A stretch of DNA of 64,000 nucleotides from Dicaeum eximium (lineage: Eukaryota > Chordata > Aves > Passeriformes > Dicaeidae). How positions within the stretch are numbered: position 1 is the stretch's first letter; each line of letters opens with the position of its first letter. Shown one piece after another: positions 63,571 to 64,000 of the stretch. The stretch spans positions 124,299 through 188,298 of the forward strand of contig VWZP01002438.1 in the NCBI GenBank assembly GCA_013396995.1. Reading direction: 5' to 3'. The position numbers and the translations under genes are program-made. The notes below the pieces were generated by a model. That model had not been told where the DNA came from, did no database searches, and saw only the letters and a program-made list of their open reading frames with translations.

Positions 63571-64000
63571 ATTCAATAGAGCAGGCTAAAATATACCTAC
63601 ATAAACTGTGTTTCAGTGCAGTGCCACACTACAGAGCAATTGCACCAAATTACAGAACTGTTTTGGAATTATTGTTTCGTGCCTTGTGCAAATATTAATA
63701 TAATCTACCTTCTATTTTAATAAGGAATGTGTGGAAGATAAAAAAGCAAAAAAAGAAGCTGCAGAAAGCACCATATTGTTTTGCAGTGGGTTGTGCATAG
63801 CATGCCTGGCACTGTGCAAAGGACATTCACACAGTGCTTTTCATTGGGCATGCCATAGTTGGTGTGACATGTTGCAGCCAAGAAGCCAGTTTGTCATATG
63901 CCTTCCACTTCACTGAAATTTGTGCCAGGCAATGGAAAACATGGTAGGCATGAATGGAAACCTATCAACAGCGAGATCTTTGTCTGCCAAAATAAGAAAA
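63571..64000. other. Intergenic DNA to window end, no gene seen
   Basis: No recognisable coding or repeat feature. Open frames are about 60 codons. Confidence 0.6.

Overview
The window is vertebrate genomic DNA, most likely avian. Two spliced alpha-carbonic-anhydrase genes lie on the minus strand. The surrounding sequence carries truncated CR1 LINEs with the typical sauropsid 3' end, and one solo endogenous-retrovirus LTR. The predicted CA2 N-terminus closely resembles bird CA II. The species cannot be named from the sequence alone, and turtles and crocodilians also carry CR1. There are no bacterial-style operons, CRISPR arrays or RNA genes that I can support.

Layout in + coordinates. (1) 1-2,628: 5' part of CA2 (exons 1 and 2, minus strand). 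The remaining exons lie beyond the left edge. Its TATA box and CpG island run to about 3.75 kb. (2) 3.76-39.86 kb: a long intergenic stretch with no supported protein gene. It holds two orphan GC-rich islands (about 19.9-20.75 kb and 26.87-27.25 kb, the second with a good CTCF-like site), two CR1 fragments, a possible LTR near 13.86 kb, and simple repeats and hairpins. (3) 40,917-55,148: complete seven-exon CA3 (minus strand, 265 codons), with a candidate poly(A) signal at 39,865 and a TATA box plus CpG island at 54.89-55.47 kb. (4) 55.48-64 kb: upstream intergenic DNA with a 656-bp solo LTR flanked by a perfect 6-bp target duplication, and a degraded CR1 fragment.

CA3 and CA2 are in the same tandem order and orientation as in the mammalian CA13-CA1-CA3-CA2 cluster. 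Transcription runs from high to low coordinates, with CA3 upstream of CA2. Both encode cytosolic zinc enzymes for CO2/bicarbonate interconversion. The two core promoters share an almost identical block of about 20 bp spanning the TATA box. CA3 keeps the isozyme-III residues Lys64 and Arg67 (CA II numbering) but has Val instead of Phe at position 198, the residue linked to low activity of mammalian CA III. That is the most interesting protein-level observation. I found no evidence of a wholly new biological system; the other points worth checking are regulatory or repeat-related.
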